Of a DNA stretch of 64,000 nucleotides, positions 53,080-62,418 are shown piece after piece. A program made the translations under genes and the position numbers. This DNA is from Amazonocrinis nigriterrae CENA67 (GTDB lineage Bacteria; Cyanobacteriota; Cyanobacteriia; Cyanobacteriales; Nostocaceae). Under the pieces are notes generated by a model. The model ran no database searches. It saw only the letters and a list, made by a program, of their open reading frames with translations, and was not told where the DNA came from. The first letter of the stretch is position 1. Each line of letters starts with the position of its first letter. Where the stretch lies: contig NZ_JAECZC010000010.1 in the NCBI RefSeq assembly GCF_016056305.1, positions 36,576-100,575 of the forward strand, given 5' to 3'.

Positions 53080-53706
53080 CTATTGCTCATTAGAATCACG
53101 AGTCGCTTCTTTTAACTGGTCAGCTGCCTTTTGTACATTTTCTTGCACATTATCTTTAAGGTTTTCTAAACCTTCTTTTGCTTTAGATACCACATTAGGC
53201 TTATCTTCACCTGCACGATTTCTAGATTGAACAGTGTTTGGATCGGGGCCAGGGACTGTCTTTTGCTGATTTTCTAAATGGTCTTTGACGCGAGATACAA
53301 CATTATAATCATCAGCACCGGGAGGAGTTCTAGATTCAACAATTCCTTCTGTTGGGCCTCCAATTGCCTTCCATGCAGCTAAACCACCTTTGAGTTCAGA
53401 TACATGCACAAATCCAGCAGAACGCAGTGCTTGTACAGCTTGGGCTGTTTGTTCTTCACTTGCACCGTAAACATAAATATCACGGCTTTTATCTATTGAT
53501 GATGAAGCTCGATCTACTAGGCCATCTGTTGGCATTGGCATTGATCCCATGATGTGACCTTCGTTGTAGCTGTTGCGATCGCGTACATCTAGTATTGTAA
53601 AAGCCGGTTCGCCCCATTCCAAACGAGATTTCAGCACATGAACGTCAGATTGAGAATCTATTTGTGGCTGTTCTGGAATTATATTGCCTAGTAAATTGTT
53701 ATTCAT
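53080..53706 (-). CDS. Rhodanese-like protein without the catalytic Cys, LEA-like tail
   Basis: A 208-residue protein. Residues about 20-120 are a rhodanese domain (FTILDVRDRNSYNEGHIMGS, LKGGLAAWKAIGGP), but the active-site loop reads IYVYGASEEQTA (around residue 80): the thiol-carrying Cys is replaced by Gly, so sulfurtransferase activity is not expected. The remainder (120-208) is a hydrophilic, repetitive region (NVVSKAKEGLENLKDNVQEN) like LEA/CsbD-type stress proteins. The ATG at 53704-53706 is used rather than GTG three codons before. Confidence 0.85.
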   Translation of the reverse strand: MNNNLLGNIIPEQPQIDSQSDVHVLKSRLEWGEPAFTILDVRDRNSYNEGHIMGSMPMPTDGLVDRASSSIDKSRDIYVYGASEEQTAQAVQALRSAGFVHVSELKGGLAAWKAIGGPTEGIVESRTPPGADDYNVVSRVKDHLENQQKTVPGPDPNTVQSRNRAGEDKPNVVSKAKEGLENLKDNVQENVQKAADQLKEATRDSNEQ

Positions 53707-53943
53707 AGCTATCACTTGCTGATTTACATTAATAGCAATTTAGCTAACTTTATAAATTAATTTTCTCTTTCCTTGGTATGAATAATTTGAAAGTCACTCT
53801 TATGGTAGATTAGCTTAATATCACATTTGCTAGTGGTTAATCAATTCATCAAAAAATATATTTCTCTCCCTCTATTTGAATAGATTTTTCATAAATTTAT
53901 GATTTGAAAAAATACTTAGTTAAGGAGGTTAAGTGAAGTTTTT

Positions 53944-56274
53944 TTATTTCTCTAGGTAGATCAGCGATGCCAATAACATTGTTTCCTCAATCTCCTGCCG
54001 TACCAAGGGAGTTACACTTGGAGAATTATTGAGACAATCTACCAGTAATTTATTGGCATCATAATATTGTTGAAGCAACTGTATTTGCTGTTTGTTGAAC
54101 TGCCAATCATGACCAATATTGCGATATTTAATGAATCTAGCTCTTAATTGCTCAACCCAGACTTTACCGTTAGTCTGCCACCAGAGTCGCAATTTCTTGT
54201 GATGGCTTTCTGTAGAAGGTAATTGTTTTTTGAGTTTTTGCATCTCTTGCTTAAATTCTGGTTCTAATACAAGGTCAAGAGCCTCATCAAAGGCAATGCT
54301 CAGGGCATGGGCATGGTCTATAATCAGGGCATCATTAACCGTATGCTCAACGGCAAAGTTAAGCTCAACAGCACAGGTAAGAGTACTAGTAAGAAATTCG
54401 TCAAGGGCAAGGTCAGGGTTAAAGGCTATGTTACCGACAAGGGCAGACTCAAGCTCATAGCTAGGAGTATGAATAACACGAGCGCAAACAAAGTAAAAAG
54501 CACGAATAGCTACTGCTTTGTAGTTAGTAGAGACTGAAAGAGATTTATCATATAACCAAATCAAAAAATCTTGTATCTTCTCATCATGAGCCACTAGTAT
54601 ATCAATCTTATATTTCATTAAACCTAACATTTCATGAGCATTTGTTAGCATACTAACGGTTAACAAAAATATATTGTGCCAATGTGCTTTATTTATGTGA
54701 TTAACTAAAGTTTTCCAAGCTTCTTTTTGGGAATTATCAACGATATTTTTAGCAGCTAAATACTCGTGCAAGGTGAGATGAGAGAAAGAGTAAATTAAGC
54801 GCGATCGCTCTACCAATAAACCATTTTGCGCCTCAATTGCTTTCAGCACTGTTTCACTATCTGGCTGCAACTGCAAGGCATCTGGATTCAGATGCGGTAA
54901 TGTACCCAGATAGTTAGTAATCAATTGCTGAATTTGTTCTTGTGTAAAAAAATAATTTCCTTGTTCAAAAGTGATGGCAGCAAGTTGAGAAAGTAGGTTC
55001 TTTTTATGATCTACAGTTAAATGACATCCAACCTGATTCCGTATAATACCTCTAACTTCATCCCATCTGAATAGCAAAATATTTAATACTTGTTCATATA
55101 ACTTAGGTAGGTTAGATGGAAATTCAGCTTTCACTTGAAAGACTAAAAAAATTAGATGTAGCAAAATTGGTGTGGTCGTCAATTCTCGGATTTGCTGATT
55201 TTTTGGCAGATTCAGTTGATGAATAAATAAATTACCTGTGGCTTCTCCATCTTCTCTCGACTGATGAGCAACTGCAACAAACCAGTTTTTGACAAAAGCT
55301 TCAACTTGTTCATAGTCAAAATCTGCAACCTCAACTTCAGTAAATCCCTGAAATCTGTATTTGTAAGCAGCAATCCGACAACTAATAACAAACTGATTTT
55401 TGTAATAATATTGGGTAAATCTGCGTATTTCTCTTGTAACTCTATCTGCCTTTTCTGATGGTATTTCATCTAATCCATCAAGTAAAATTAAGGCTTTACC
55501 TTCAGTCAGTATAGTTGCAGTTGATTGTTCTTCAACGCCACAACTGATAAATTCTTGGGTGATGTGTTTAAATAAACTAAATTCATTTTTATCTTGGGCA
55601 TCTTCAGCAAATTCTTTCAGCCTGATAAAAATTGCTATATGCTGTGGCTGAAATTCACCTTGATTGCACGCGATCGCTAAATACTGTAAAAATATGGTTT
55701 TACCCGATCCTGGCTTACCTAGTACCATGAGCTTCGAGTAACGCGATACAGCTTCTAAGCCTGGTAATTTTCTCTGATGGTTTCCTGCTGCAAATCGTTG
55801 CAAGTTGGACTGAGGATTAAAATTCTGCAACAAATCGGGAATCTCTAGCCATTGCTGACAGCTTATTTGCTCTAAAACGTTGACATTGGTGTAAATATCA
55901 ACTAACGAAATTGCCTGAGCAATATCCAACATTTGCACAGTGCTACATTGGTCTTGGATTTTGTCTAGCCGCTTTTGGCGGATTTCTCGCACTAGTGCAT
56001 TAAGGTCAAAACTGTTAGGCTGTACTTTAGTTGTTGCCTCGGTTGCTAAATCTTCAGGTAAGCCAGCAACCTTTTGCCAGGATAACCCTAGCTGTTGGCA
56101 AATTTGCACAAAACAACTGCGGGATACTGGTTCCCCGGCAAAAAACTTAGAAACTGGTTGGCGTGTGATACCTAAAGCTGCGGCTAATTTGTATTGGCTT
56201 AAGGTTTTGTCAGTTAAAGCTGTTTTTGCTGCCCTGATGCCTTCTGGTGATGCTCTCAATCCTTGGCTTGTCAT
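53944..56274 (-). CDS. HTH-NACHT NTPase with C-terminal helical domain
   Basis: A 776-residue STAND NTPase. Residues 1-70 form a helix-turn-helix (LSQYKLAAALGITRQPVSKF). The NACHT domain has Walker A GKPGSGKT (about 186-193), Walker B ILLDGLDEIPS (about 262-272), VISCRIAAYKYRF, and the FSHLTLHEYLAAKNIV helix of the winged segment. The C-terminus is helical with repeat-like ALSIAFDEALDLVLEPE and a final QQIQLLQQYYDANKLLVDCL. Bacterial NACHT proteins include phage-defence sensors; the HTH suggests DNA binding instead of a separate effector. GAGG precedes the ATG by 1 bp. Confidence 0.88.
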   Translation of the reverse strand: MTSQGLRASPEGIRAAKTALTDKTLSQYKLAAALGITRQPVSKFFAGEPVSRSCFVQICQQLGLSWQKVAGLPEDLATEATTKVQPNSFDLNALVREIRQKRLDKIQDQCSTVQMLDIAQAISLVDIYTNVNVLEQISCQQWLEIPDLLQNFNPQSNLQRFAAGNHQRKLPGLEAVSRYSKLMVLGKPGSGKTIFLQYLAIACNQGEFQPQHIAIFIRLKEFAEDAQDKNEFSLFKHITQEFISCGVEEQSTATILTEGKALILLDGLDEIPSEKADRVTREIRRFTQYYYKNQFVISCRIAAYKYRFQGFTEVEVADFDYEQVEAFVKNWFVAVAHQSREDGEATGNLFIHQLNLPKNQQIRELTTTPILLHLIFLVFQVKAEFPSNLPKLYEQVLNILLFRWDEVRGIIRNQVGCHLTVDHKKNLLSQLAAITFEQGNYFFTQEQIQQLITNYLGTLPHLNPDALQLQPDSETVLKAIEAQNGLLVERSRLIYSFSHLTLHEYLAAKNIVDNSQKEAWKTLVNHINKAHWHNIFLLTVSMLTNAHEMLGLMKYKIDILVAHDEKIQDFLIWLYDKSLSVSTNYKAVAIRAFYFVCARVIHTPSYELESALVGNIAFNPDLALDEFLTSTLTCAVELNFAVEHTVNDALIIDHAHALSIAFDEALDLVLEPEFKQEMQKLKKQLPSTESHHKKLRLWWQTNGKVWVEQLRARFIKYRNIGHDWQFNKQQIQLLQQYYDANKLLVDCLNNSPSVTPLVRQEIEETMLLASLIYLEK

Positions 56275-57068
56275 ACCTCAGCTTAAATCGTTAAATATCA
56301 TGCTATTAAAACAGTAATTTTACGTAAATATCTGAAGGCATACTCTTATCTCCCGAAGCAGGCTTCCTTGTCGGGTTAGTTAAAATGAGCTATGGTTCAA
56401 GAGCTAAAATTGAGATGTTTTGTGCGCTTGTTTATCAGCTAGTAGCTTTCAGTCTATTTGTGCCTAAAGGACTTTTAAACCAAGAGCAGGTTAGGAAGAA
56501 TCTGATACTCCTGTTCAATCCAGAAATTAAATAATTTATTTTTTATAGTTCCCTAAAGTTAAATTTTTCTTAACTACGAAGACTAAAAATTATACCATTA
56601 AATGCACAAATCATACCAAAGTTATACAAAACTTATACATATGGTATGCATCATAATAGCTGAATTTTTCATAAATTTCATAGAAAATTAAGTAAAGCTA
56701 AGTACTACAGTGGCAATGTCTGGCGACAAGCTGCTTTAAGTCTACCTACTCAACTGAAGGTAGGCAGGAATAAAAATCTCCAAAAAGCACATCCAGCTAT
56801 GGACTCCTTGAGAGCAGCTTCTCTGTAGCCTTACCACAAAGAGGTTTCCAACACTAGTGACTCTCCAAGACTCTTCAAGTGACGTTCTTTCTCCTGACGG
56901 AGATGCTACGTGAACGTTGCTAAAGTTGCGAAGTTCTGGAGTTACGGTGCTGGCTACTGATGTTGGCGATCGCAATCAAGCGTTGCCGCAGACTAAGTTA
57001 GAGTAGGCTAGGAGGATGAGTCGCTACACTGACAGTGCATCGCCAGATAAACAAAAGGCTAGAAGGTT
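56275..57068. other. 794-bp region between NACHT and response regulator genes
   Basis: The first part contains a sequence AAGCAGGCTTCCTTGTCGG that looks hairpin prone, then an A/T-rich stretch. A 77-codon frame at 56742-56975 (-) has repetitive cyanobacterial sequence and no family; it was not called. No RNA gene recognised. Confidence 0.45.
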
Positions 57069-57785
57069 ATGGTCATGGTTCCCGATACAAATTCCAAAAT
57101 TCTTGTTGTCGATGACGACTTTGGTGTCCGCAATCTCATACACCGCTTTTTAGGTCGAAAATATCAAATAGAGTCCGCAGCAGATGGAAAAACAGCTTTG
57201 TCTTTGTTTGACCATTTCAACCCCGCTTTAGTAATTCTGGATTGGAATTTGCCAGACACCAGTGGCTATCAGCTTTGCCAGGAAATGCAGAGTCGTACTA
57301 ATGTCTTAGTGATGATCCTCTCTGGACGGACTGCCGAAGCCGATAAAATTAGTATCCTGGCTGCTGGTGCTGATGATTTCATGACAAAGCCGTTTAGCTT
57401 AGCAGAAGTTGAAGTCAGGGTAGAAGCGCTTTTAAGACGCATACGCACTATTAACCCTTCTCCGACACAGCGGTTGATTTTCAAGCAGCTAGCAATTAAC
57501 CCAGATGGTCGGGAGGTAACACTTAACGATAAGCCTCTCAGCTTAACAGCCTTGGAATTCAATATTTTACATTTTTTGGCAAGTCATCCAGGTCAAGCTT
57601 GGAGTCGTCCACAGCTAATCCAAAAAATTTGGGGTTGTGACTATGTGGGAGATGGTCGGGTGGTTGACGTACATATCGGTCAGCTTCGCAAAAAGATGGA
57701 AGTTGATACTACTGTGCCTGAGTTTATTAAAACCGTTCGAGGTTATGGTTACAAGTTTGAACTACCTGAATCGACCACAATTTAA
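57069..57785 (+). CDS. OmpR-family response regulator
   Basis: A 238-residue regulator: a receiver domain with the acidic pocket VVDDD, phospho-acceptor D58 in VILDWNLPD, ILSGR and MTKPF (Lys), and a winged-helix DNA-binding domain ending VDVHIGQLRKKM and IKTVRGYGYKFE. All switch residues are intact. No kinase is adjacent. ATG at 57069 or 57075 (MVPDTN) are both possible; AGAAGG lies upstream. Confidence 0.93.
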   Translation: MVMVPDTNSKILVVDDDFGVRNLIHRFLGRKYQIESAADGKTALSLFDHFNPALVILDWNLPDTSGYQLCQEMQSRTNVLVMILSGRTAEADKISILAAGADDFMTKPFSLAEVEVRVEALLRRIRTINPSPTQRLIFKQLAINPDGREVTLNDKPLSLTALEFNILHFLASHPGQAWSRPQLIQKIWGCDYVGDGRVVDVHIGQLRKKMEVDTTVPEFIKTVRGYGYKFELPESTTI

Positions 57786-57787
57786 AC

Positions 57788-58002
57788 TGGGAAAGGGGAA
57801 GGAGAAAAGGGGAAGGGGAAGGAAATAAGGGGAAGGGGAAGGCAAGGAAAAAGGCGTTTAAACTTTCAACACAACAATTTTTTTTATAAAAACATCAATT
57901 TCATGTGACTTAGATAGTGGTGAGTTAGGAGTTAGTTGTCAGTTGTTATTTTCCCCATCCCCCATCTTCCCTTCCCCTTCCCCTTCTCCCTCCTTCCCCT
58001 TC
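57788..58002. repeat. Polypurine and polypyrimidine tracts in inverted order
   Basis: GGGGAA-rich purine tract at 57788-57854 and CTTCCC-rich pyrimidine tract at 57949-58002 are complementary over long stretches and could form a large hairpin between the regulator and ccdA. A heptamer-like TTAGGAGTTAG stretch lies between. Confidence 0.6.
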
Positions 58003-58059
58003 TAAGAAAAATTAAGCTAAAATTCAAGCAGAGTAAGCATTCCCGCTGATAAATACCTC

Positions 58060-58800
58060 ATGCTTGAAAACCTGCAAACCCGAATTTATGAATTAGAACA
58101 GTTTGCCAATACTCTTGTTTCTAACCAACTGTCGCATCTCAGTTTGCTTAGCATTGGCATCATTTTTATGGCTGGTTTACTCACCAGCCTCACGCCCTGT
58201 ATGCTTTCCATGCTACCGATTACTATTGGCTATATCGGTGGTTATGAAGCAAAAAGCCGCCTACAAGCAGCTGCACAATCAACTTGGTTTGCTTTGGGAT
58301 TGGCAACTACACTAGCAGGGCTTGGTATCATAGCAGCTTTTGTAGGAAAAGTCTATGGTCAAGTGGGAATTGGTTTACCGATTATCGTCAGCATCATCGC
58401 CATTCTCATGGGGCTGAACTTACTAGAAGCATTGCCCTTGCAATTTCCATCTCTAGGCGAAACAAATTGGATTTCGCCAGATTTACCGATGGGAGTGCGT
58501 TCCTATGCAATTGGGCTGACTTTCGGTTTAGTGGCATCTCCTTGTAGCACGCCTGTTTTAGCCAGCTTGCTAGGTTGGGTTGCCAATACACAAGACTTAA
58601 TTTTAGGCGCTGTTTTGCTACTTTCATATACAGCCGGGTATGTAGCACCATTAATTTTGGCAGGTACTTTTACTGCTGCAATTAAAAAATTGCTGGAGTT
58701 ACGTCGCTGGTCTGGTTGGATTAACCCAGTTAGCGGGGCGCTGTTGGTAGGATTTGGTGTATTTTCCTTAGTTTCGCGGATTCCTTTTGGAAGTTTTTAA
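58060..58800 (+). CDS. ccdA: Cytochrome c biogenesis protein CcdA
   Basis: A 246-residue thiol-disulfide transporter with six hydrophobic segments. The redox Cys residues are in SLTPCMLSMLPI (helix 1) and LVASPCSTPVLASLLG (helix 4). It passes electrons across the thylakoid membrane to keep apocytochrome haem-binding Cys reduced. It ends 3 bp before the ccsB gene; the two act in System II cytochrome c maturation. Confidence 0.95.
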   Translation: MLENLQTRIYELEQFANTLVSNQLSHLSLLSIGIIFMAGLLTSLTPCMLSMLPITIGYIGGYEAKSRLQAAAQSTWFALGLATTLAGLGIIAAFVGKVYGQVGIGLPIIVSIIAILMGLNLLEALPLQFPSLGETNWISPDLPMGVRSYAIGLTFGLVASPCSTPVLASLLGWVANTQDLILGAVLLLSYTAGYVAPLILAGTFTAAIKKLLELRRWSGWINPVSGALLVGFGVFSLVSRIPFGSF

Positions 58801-58803
58801 TCA

Positions 58804-60213
58804 ATGACAACAGAAAATTCAGCGTCCACAGAATCAAGTTGGTGGTCGATACCTGGGCGATTCTTGCGGCGAGAGTTTTTGCCAGTACTGACAGATTTAC
58901 GATTAGCGATCGCCTTACTACTATTAATTGCTGTTTTCAGCATCAGTGGTACTGTAATTGAGCAAGGTCAGTCACCCGCATTCTATCAAGCTAATTACCC
59001 AGAACACCCCGCTTTGTTTGGTTTTTTAACTTGGAAGGTAATCCAGGTAGTTGGTTTAGACCATGTATATCGTACCTGGTGGTTTCTGGCATTACTGATT
59101 TTATTTGGTACAAGCCTAACTGCTTGTACCTTCACCCGCCAGTTACCAGCCTTAAAAGCTGCGCGTCGCTGGAAATATTACGAAGAACCACGGCAATTTC
59201 AAAAATTAGCTTTGAGCGCAGAACTAGAAACTGGTTCTGTGAATTCTTTAAAAGAAATATTACAGAAGCGTCGCTATAAAGTTTTTCAAGAAAAAGACGG
59301 CATTCTCTACGCCCGTAAAGGAATAATAGGACGCATCGGCCCAATCATAGTTCATGTGGGCATCGTCACTATTTTGTTGGGGGGAATCTTGGGGGCGATG
59401 ACCGGATTTGTTGCTCAGGAAATGGTTGCTAGCGGCGATACATTTCAAGTGAAAAATATTATAGATGCTGGCCCTTGGGCAAATCCCCAAGTTCTGAAAG
59501 ATTGGTCTGTACGAGTGAATCGTTTTTGGATTGACTATACACCATCAGGGGGAATTGACCAGTTTTACTCAGACATGTCCGTCTTAAATAATCAAGGAGA
59601 AGAAGTAGACCATAAGAAGATTTTTGTCAACCAACCCTTACGTTATCGGGGCGTAACTTTCTATCAAACTGATTGGGGTATCTCAGCTGTTCGGATTCGA
59701 TTCAACAACAGTCCCATTTTTCAACTACCGATGGCAGCATTAAATACCAACGGCAGAGGACGTATTTGGGGCACTTGGATTCCCACGAAACCGGATTTGA
59801 GTGAGGGTGTTTCCTTAATAGCCAAAGACTTGCAAGGCATGGTATTAATTTACGATGCGGAAGGCAAGCTAGTTGATACTGTGCGGACTGGTATGTCTAC
59901 TCAAGTCAATGGCGTGACGCTGAAAGTTCTCGATGTCATTGGCAGCACTGGGTTACAAATTAAATCTGACCCAGGTATACCGATGGTTTACTCAGGCTTT
60001 GCCGTGCTGATGCTGGGTACGGTGATGAGTTACTTCTCCCACTCACAAATTTGGGCATTACAAAAAAGCGATCGCTTGTATGTTGGCGCCAAAACTAATC
60101 GTGCCCAGGTTGTTTTTGAACGCGAAGTTATAGACATTCTAGAGCGGCTGAGTTCACAACCAGAAGGTGAGCAACCTAAAACTACACAATCCATAACATC
60201 CAATCCAAATTAG
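58804..60213 (+). CDS. ccsB: Cytochrome c biogenesis protein Ccs1/CcsB (ResB)
   Basis: A 469-residue ResB-type protein: membrane segments near residues 33-53, 90-115 and 175-195, a large lumenal domain and a final membrane segment around 395 ([20 protein letters not shown]). Landmarks are [38 protein letters not shown] and [16 protein letters not shown]. It works with CcsA in haem delivery to cytochromes f and c6. It is 3 bp downstream of ccdA. Confidence 0.95.
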   Translation: MTTENSASTESSWWSIPGRFLRREFLPVLTDLRLAIALLLLIAVFSISGTVIEQGQSPAFYQANYPEHPALFGFLTWKVIQVVGLDHVYRTWWFLALLILFGTSLTACTFTRQLPALKAARRWKYYEEPRQFQKLALSAELETGSVNSLKEILQKRRYKVFQEKDGILYARKGIIGRIGPIIVHVGIVTILLGGILGAMTGFVAQEMVASGDTFQVKNIIDAGPWANPQVLKDWSVRVNRFWIDYTPSGGIDQFYSDMSVLNNQGEEVDHKKIFVNQPLRYRGVTFYQTDWGISAVRIRFNNSPIFQLPMAALNTNGRGRIWGTWIPTKPDLSEGVSLIAKDLQGMVLIYDAEGKLVDTVRTGMSTQVNGVTLKVLDVIGSTGLQIKSDPGIPMVYSGFAVLMLGTVMSYFSHSQIWALQKSDRLYVGAKTNRAQVVFEREVIDILERLSSQPEGEQPKTTQSITSNPN

Positions 60214-60257
60214 TTAAAAGTTAGGAGTTAGGAGTTAGGAGTTAGGAGTTAGGGTCA

Positions 60258-60286
60258 GTAGAGACGATTCGCCGAATCGTCTCTAC
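60258..60286 (+). terminator. 29-bp palindrome after ccsB
   Basis: GTAGAGACGATTCG and CGAATCGTCTCTAC around one central base, preceded by GGAGTTA heptamers (60218-60252). Dispersed palindrome; probable terminator. Downstream, 60320-60370 contains a further GC-rich inverted repeat (GCCAGTCGCGCGG, CGCGCTGGC). Confidence 0.65.
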
Positions 60287-60400
60287 ATTATTTATCTCCC
60301 CCTGCACCCCTGCTCCTCTGCAACGCCAGTCGCGCGGCTGTCGGGAAACCCGCCCAACGCGCTGGCTCCCCCTGCTCCCTTGCACCCCTGCCTTCTACAT

Positions 60401-61450
60401 ATGTCTGCTCAACTTCGCTCTAAGCGCCAAACTTACCTTCTACCCCTCGTCGCTCTGTCGTTGAGTGTTGCTGCTTGCACTGCCGATAATAGAAACACCA
60501 TACATGTTTCTTTAGTTGGTGCTGGGGCAAGTTTTCCCGCACCTTTATATCAGCGCTGGGTTTTAGATTACAATCAGCAAAATCCTAATGTGGAAATTAA
60601 CTATCAATCCATAGGAAGCAGCGCAGGAGTAAAACATTTCATCAACGGTACTGTAGACTTTGCAGCCAGTGACGTGGCAATTACAAAAGAACAAGCAGCC
60701 CAGATTAATCGGGGGGTAATTGCTTTGCCCATAACAGCCGGTTCTATAGTGCTGGGTTACAACCTCAATCTGCCAACTAATTTAAAGCTGCCACGCCAAG
60801 TTTATATAGATATCTTTTTAGGAAAAATTACCAATTGGAATCATTCTCAGATAGCTCTAGCAAATCCTGGAGTAAAGTTGCCCGCTCTCCCAATTGTGGT
60901 AGTACACCGAACTGATGGTAGTGGCACTACCAGCGTGTTGACACAACACCTCAGTGCCATCAGTCCGGAATGGAAGAGCAAGGTCGGGGCTGGGAAAGCT
61001 GTAGCATGGCCAGTAGGAATTGGTGCAAAAGGCAACGAAGGTGTTACCGCCCAGATTCAACAGATTCCAGGAGCTATTGGTTACGTAGAGTACGTTTACG
61101 CTACACGCAATCAATTACCTCTAGCTGCTTTGGAAAATAAATCTGGTAACTACATCATGCCGACACCAGAATCGGCAGCTAAAACTTTAGAAGCAGTCAA
61201 ATTACCTGCTGATAACTTGATTGCTTTTATCACCGATCCTATGGGTAATCAGTCTTATCCCATTGTCACTTACACCTGGCTTCTAACTTATCACCAATAT
61301 CAAGATCCAGTTAAAGCCCAAGCACTAAAAAACTTTATTGACTGGGCTTTGACTGAGGGTCAAAAATCCAGTTTGGAACTCGGATATCTTCCTTTGTCTA
61401 AAAAAGTTGTGGTTCAAGTGCAGTCGGCGGCAAATAAAATTGCAGAATAA
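60401..61450 (+). CDS. pstS: PstS-like phosphate-binding lipoprotein (second copy)
   Basis: A 349-residue binding protein of the classical PstS type. Lipobox VAAC follows a hydrophobic signal. Phosphate contacts are in GAGASFPAPLYQRW, SIGSSAGVKHF, DFAASDVAITKEQ and HRTDGSGTTSVLTQHL. It differs from the SphX-like protein at 22599 and has no permease genes beside it, so it is a stand-alone receptor or serves a transporter elsewhere. The ATG at 60401 follows palindromic intergenic DNA; seven codons upstream is another ATG-like start. Confidence 0.92.
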   Translation: MSAQLRSKRQTYLLPLVALSLSVAACTADNRNTIHVSLVGAGASFPAPLYQRWVLDYNQQNPNVEINYQSIGSSAGVKHFINGTVDFAASDVAITKEQAAQINRGVIALPITAGSIVLGYNLNLPTNLKLPRQVYIDIFLGKITNWNHSQIALANPGVKLPALPIVVVHRTDGSGTTSVLTQHLSAISPEWKSKVGAGKAVAWPVGIGAKGNEGVTAQIQQIPGAIGYVEYVYATRNQLPLAALENKSGNYIMPTPESAAKTLEAVKLPADNLIAFITDPMGNQSYPIVTYTWLLTYHQYQDPVKAQALKNFIDWALTEGQKSSLELGYLPLSKKVVVQVQSAANKIAE

Positions 61451-61460
61451 AAAATACTAA

Positions 61461-61525
61461 TTGGTAATTGGGAATTGGTAATTGGGAATTGGTAATTGGT
61501 AATTGGGAATTGGTAATTGGTAATT
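61461..61525. repeat. Mixed heptamer array (TTGGTAA/TTGGGAA)
   Basis: About nine units alternate TTGGTAA and TTGGGAA between pstS and queF; it is related to the ycf3 array by one base. Confidence 0.85.
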
Positions 61526-61538
61526 AATACATAGATTG

Positions 61539-61937
61539 CTATTGCTTTTGATGTCGCACCTCGATAACGGTATGCACATTACCACGGGGAGTAAAATCTG
61601 CTTTCACCGTGACTTCTAAAGGATCACAAGCAGCGACAAAATCATCCAGAATTTGATTTGCGGATTCTTCGTGGGAAATGTAGCGATCGCGATAACTGTT
61701 AATGTAAAGCTTAAGCGCCTTCAATTCCACTACCCGCTCATCAGGAACGTAGGTAATATAAATCGTGGCAAAATCAGGATAGCCAGAAAACGGACATTTA
61801 CAAGTAAATTCTGGCAAAGTAATGTTGATATCGTATCGCCTGCCTACACGCGGGTTAGGAAATGTAATTAATTCTCCTTCCGCAATGTCGCGTTCGCCAT
61901 ACTTCATTTCTTGGGTTGGTAATTCGTCAGTTGTCAT
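61539..61937 (-). CDS. queF: NADPH-dependent preQ0 reductase QueF
   Basis: A 132-residue single-domain (type I) reductase making preQ1 in queuosine synthesis. Landmarks are LPEFTCKCPFSGYPDFATIYI with the catalytic Cys, the ELKALKLYINSYRDRYISHE segment, and the FTPRGNVHTVIEV end. Length is right for YkvM-type enzymes. Confidence 0.95.
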   Translation of the reverse strand: MTTDELPTQEMKYGERDIAEGELITFPNPRVGRRYDINITLPEFTCKCPFSGYPDFATIYITYVPDERVVELKALKLYINSYRDRYISHEESANQILDDFVAACDPLEVTVKADFTPRGNVHTVIEVRHQKQ

Positions 61938-61978
61938 TTGTCAGTTGTCATTTGTCAGTTGTCAGTGGTCAGTTGTTA
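61928..61978. repeat. Heptamer array (CAGTTGT/CATTTGT)
   Basis: About six units of T-CAGTTG and T-CATTTG directly upstream of and overlapping the queF start region (ATG 61935-61937). Confidence 0.75.
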
Positions 61979-62022
61979 TCCCCCCTGCACCCTTGCTCCC
62001 CTGCTGCCCTGCACCGAAAGCT

Positions 62023-62418
62023 CTACACCTGCTCCCAGTCAGGACAATTTTCATCATCCCACCCATGAGGATGCATGGCACATACTAACAAGTTACCACC
62101 ATACACTTGACCGTGGTAATTACTACAACCTATGCAGGCAGGATTTTTTTCTGGTGTGGCATCAACTGAATAAGGAAAACCTGGATCTACATCTGCCACA
62201 ATGTCTTCCAGTTCCCCATAAACTTCAAAAAATGGTTCAGCAAAATCCTGGATGTACTGGTCAACTTCAGTGGCAATGGTAGTTTGTACTTGTTCAGTAA
62301 ATTCTTCAGTTAGTTCACAGAAGGCCTCTACCATTTCACTCATTCCCAAGAAAAAGCGCTCTACTTCATCAGCCACTGTTTCTACAATTTCCATTAAATC
62401 TTTTTGCCATTGTTCCAT
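62023..62418 (-). CDS. Conserved hypothetical protein with C-terminal Cys cluster
   Basis: A 131-residue protein. Residues 1-80 are a long acidic amphipathic helix region (MVEAFCELTEEFTEQVQ), and the C-terminus has ACIGCSNYHG, VCAMHPHGWDDENCPDWE: four Cys and two His that may bind a metal or Fe-S centre. The ATG at 62416-62418 is preferred over 62496, whose extra residues have no pattern. Function unknown; I recall similar proteins only from cyanobacteria. Confidence 0.7.
   Translation of the reverse strand: MEQWQKDLMEIVETVADEVERFFLGMSEMVEAFCELTEEFTEQVQTTIATEVDQYIQDFAEPFFEVYGELEDIVADVDPGFPYSVDATPEKNPACIGCSNYHGQVYGGNLLVCAMHPHGWDDENCPDWEQV

Noticed and set aside
56742..56975. 77-codon frame on the - strand
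   Set aside because: Composition of repetitive intergenic DNA, no ribosome-binding site or recognisable motif.
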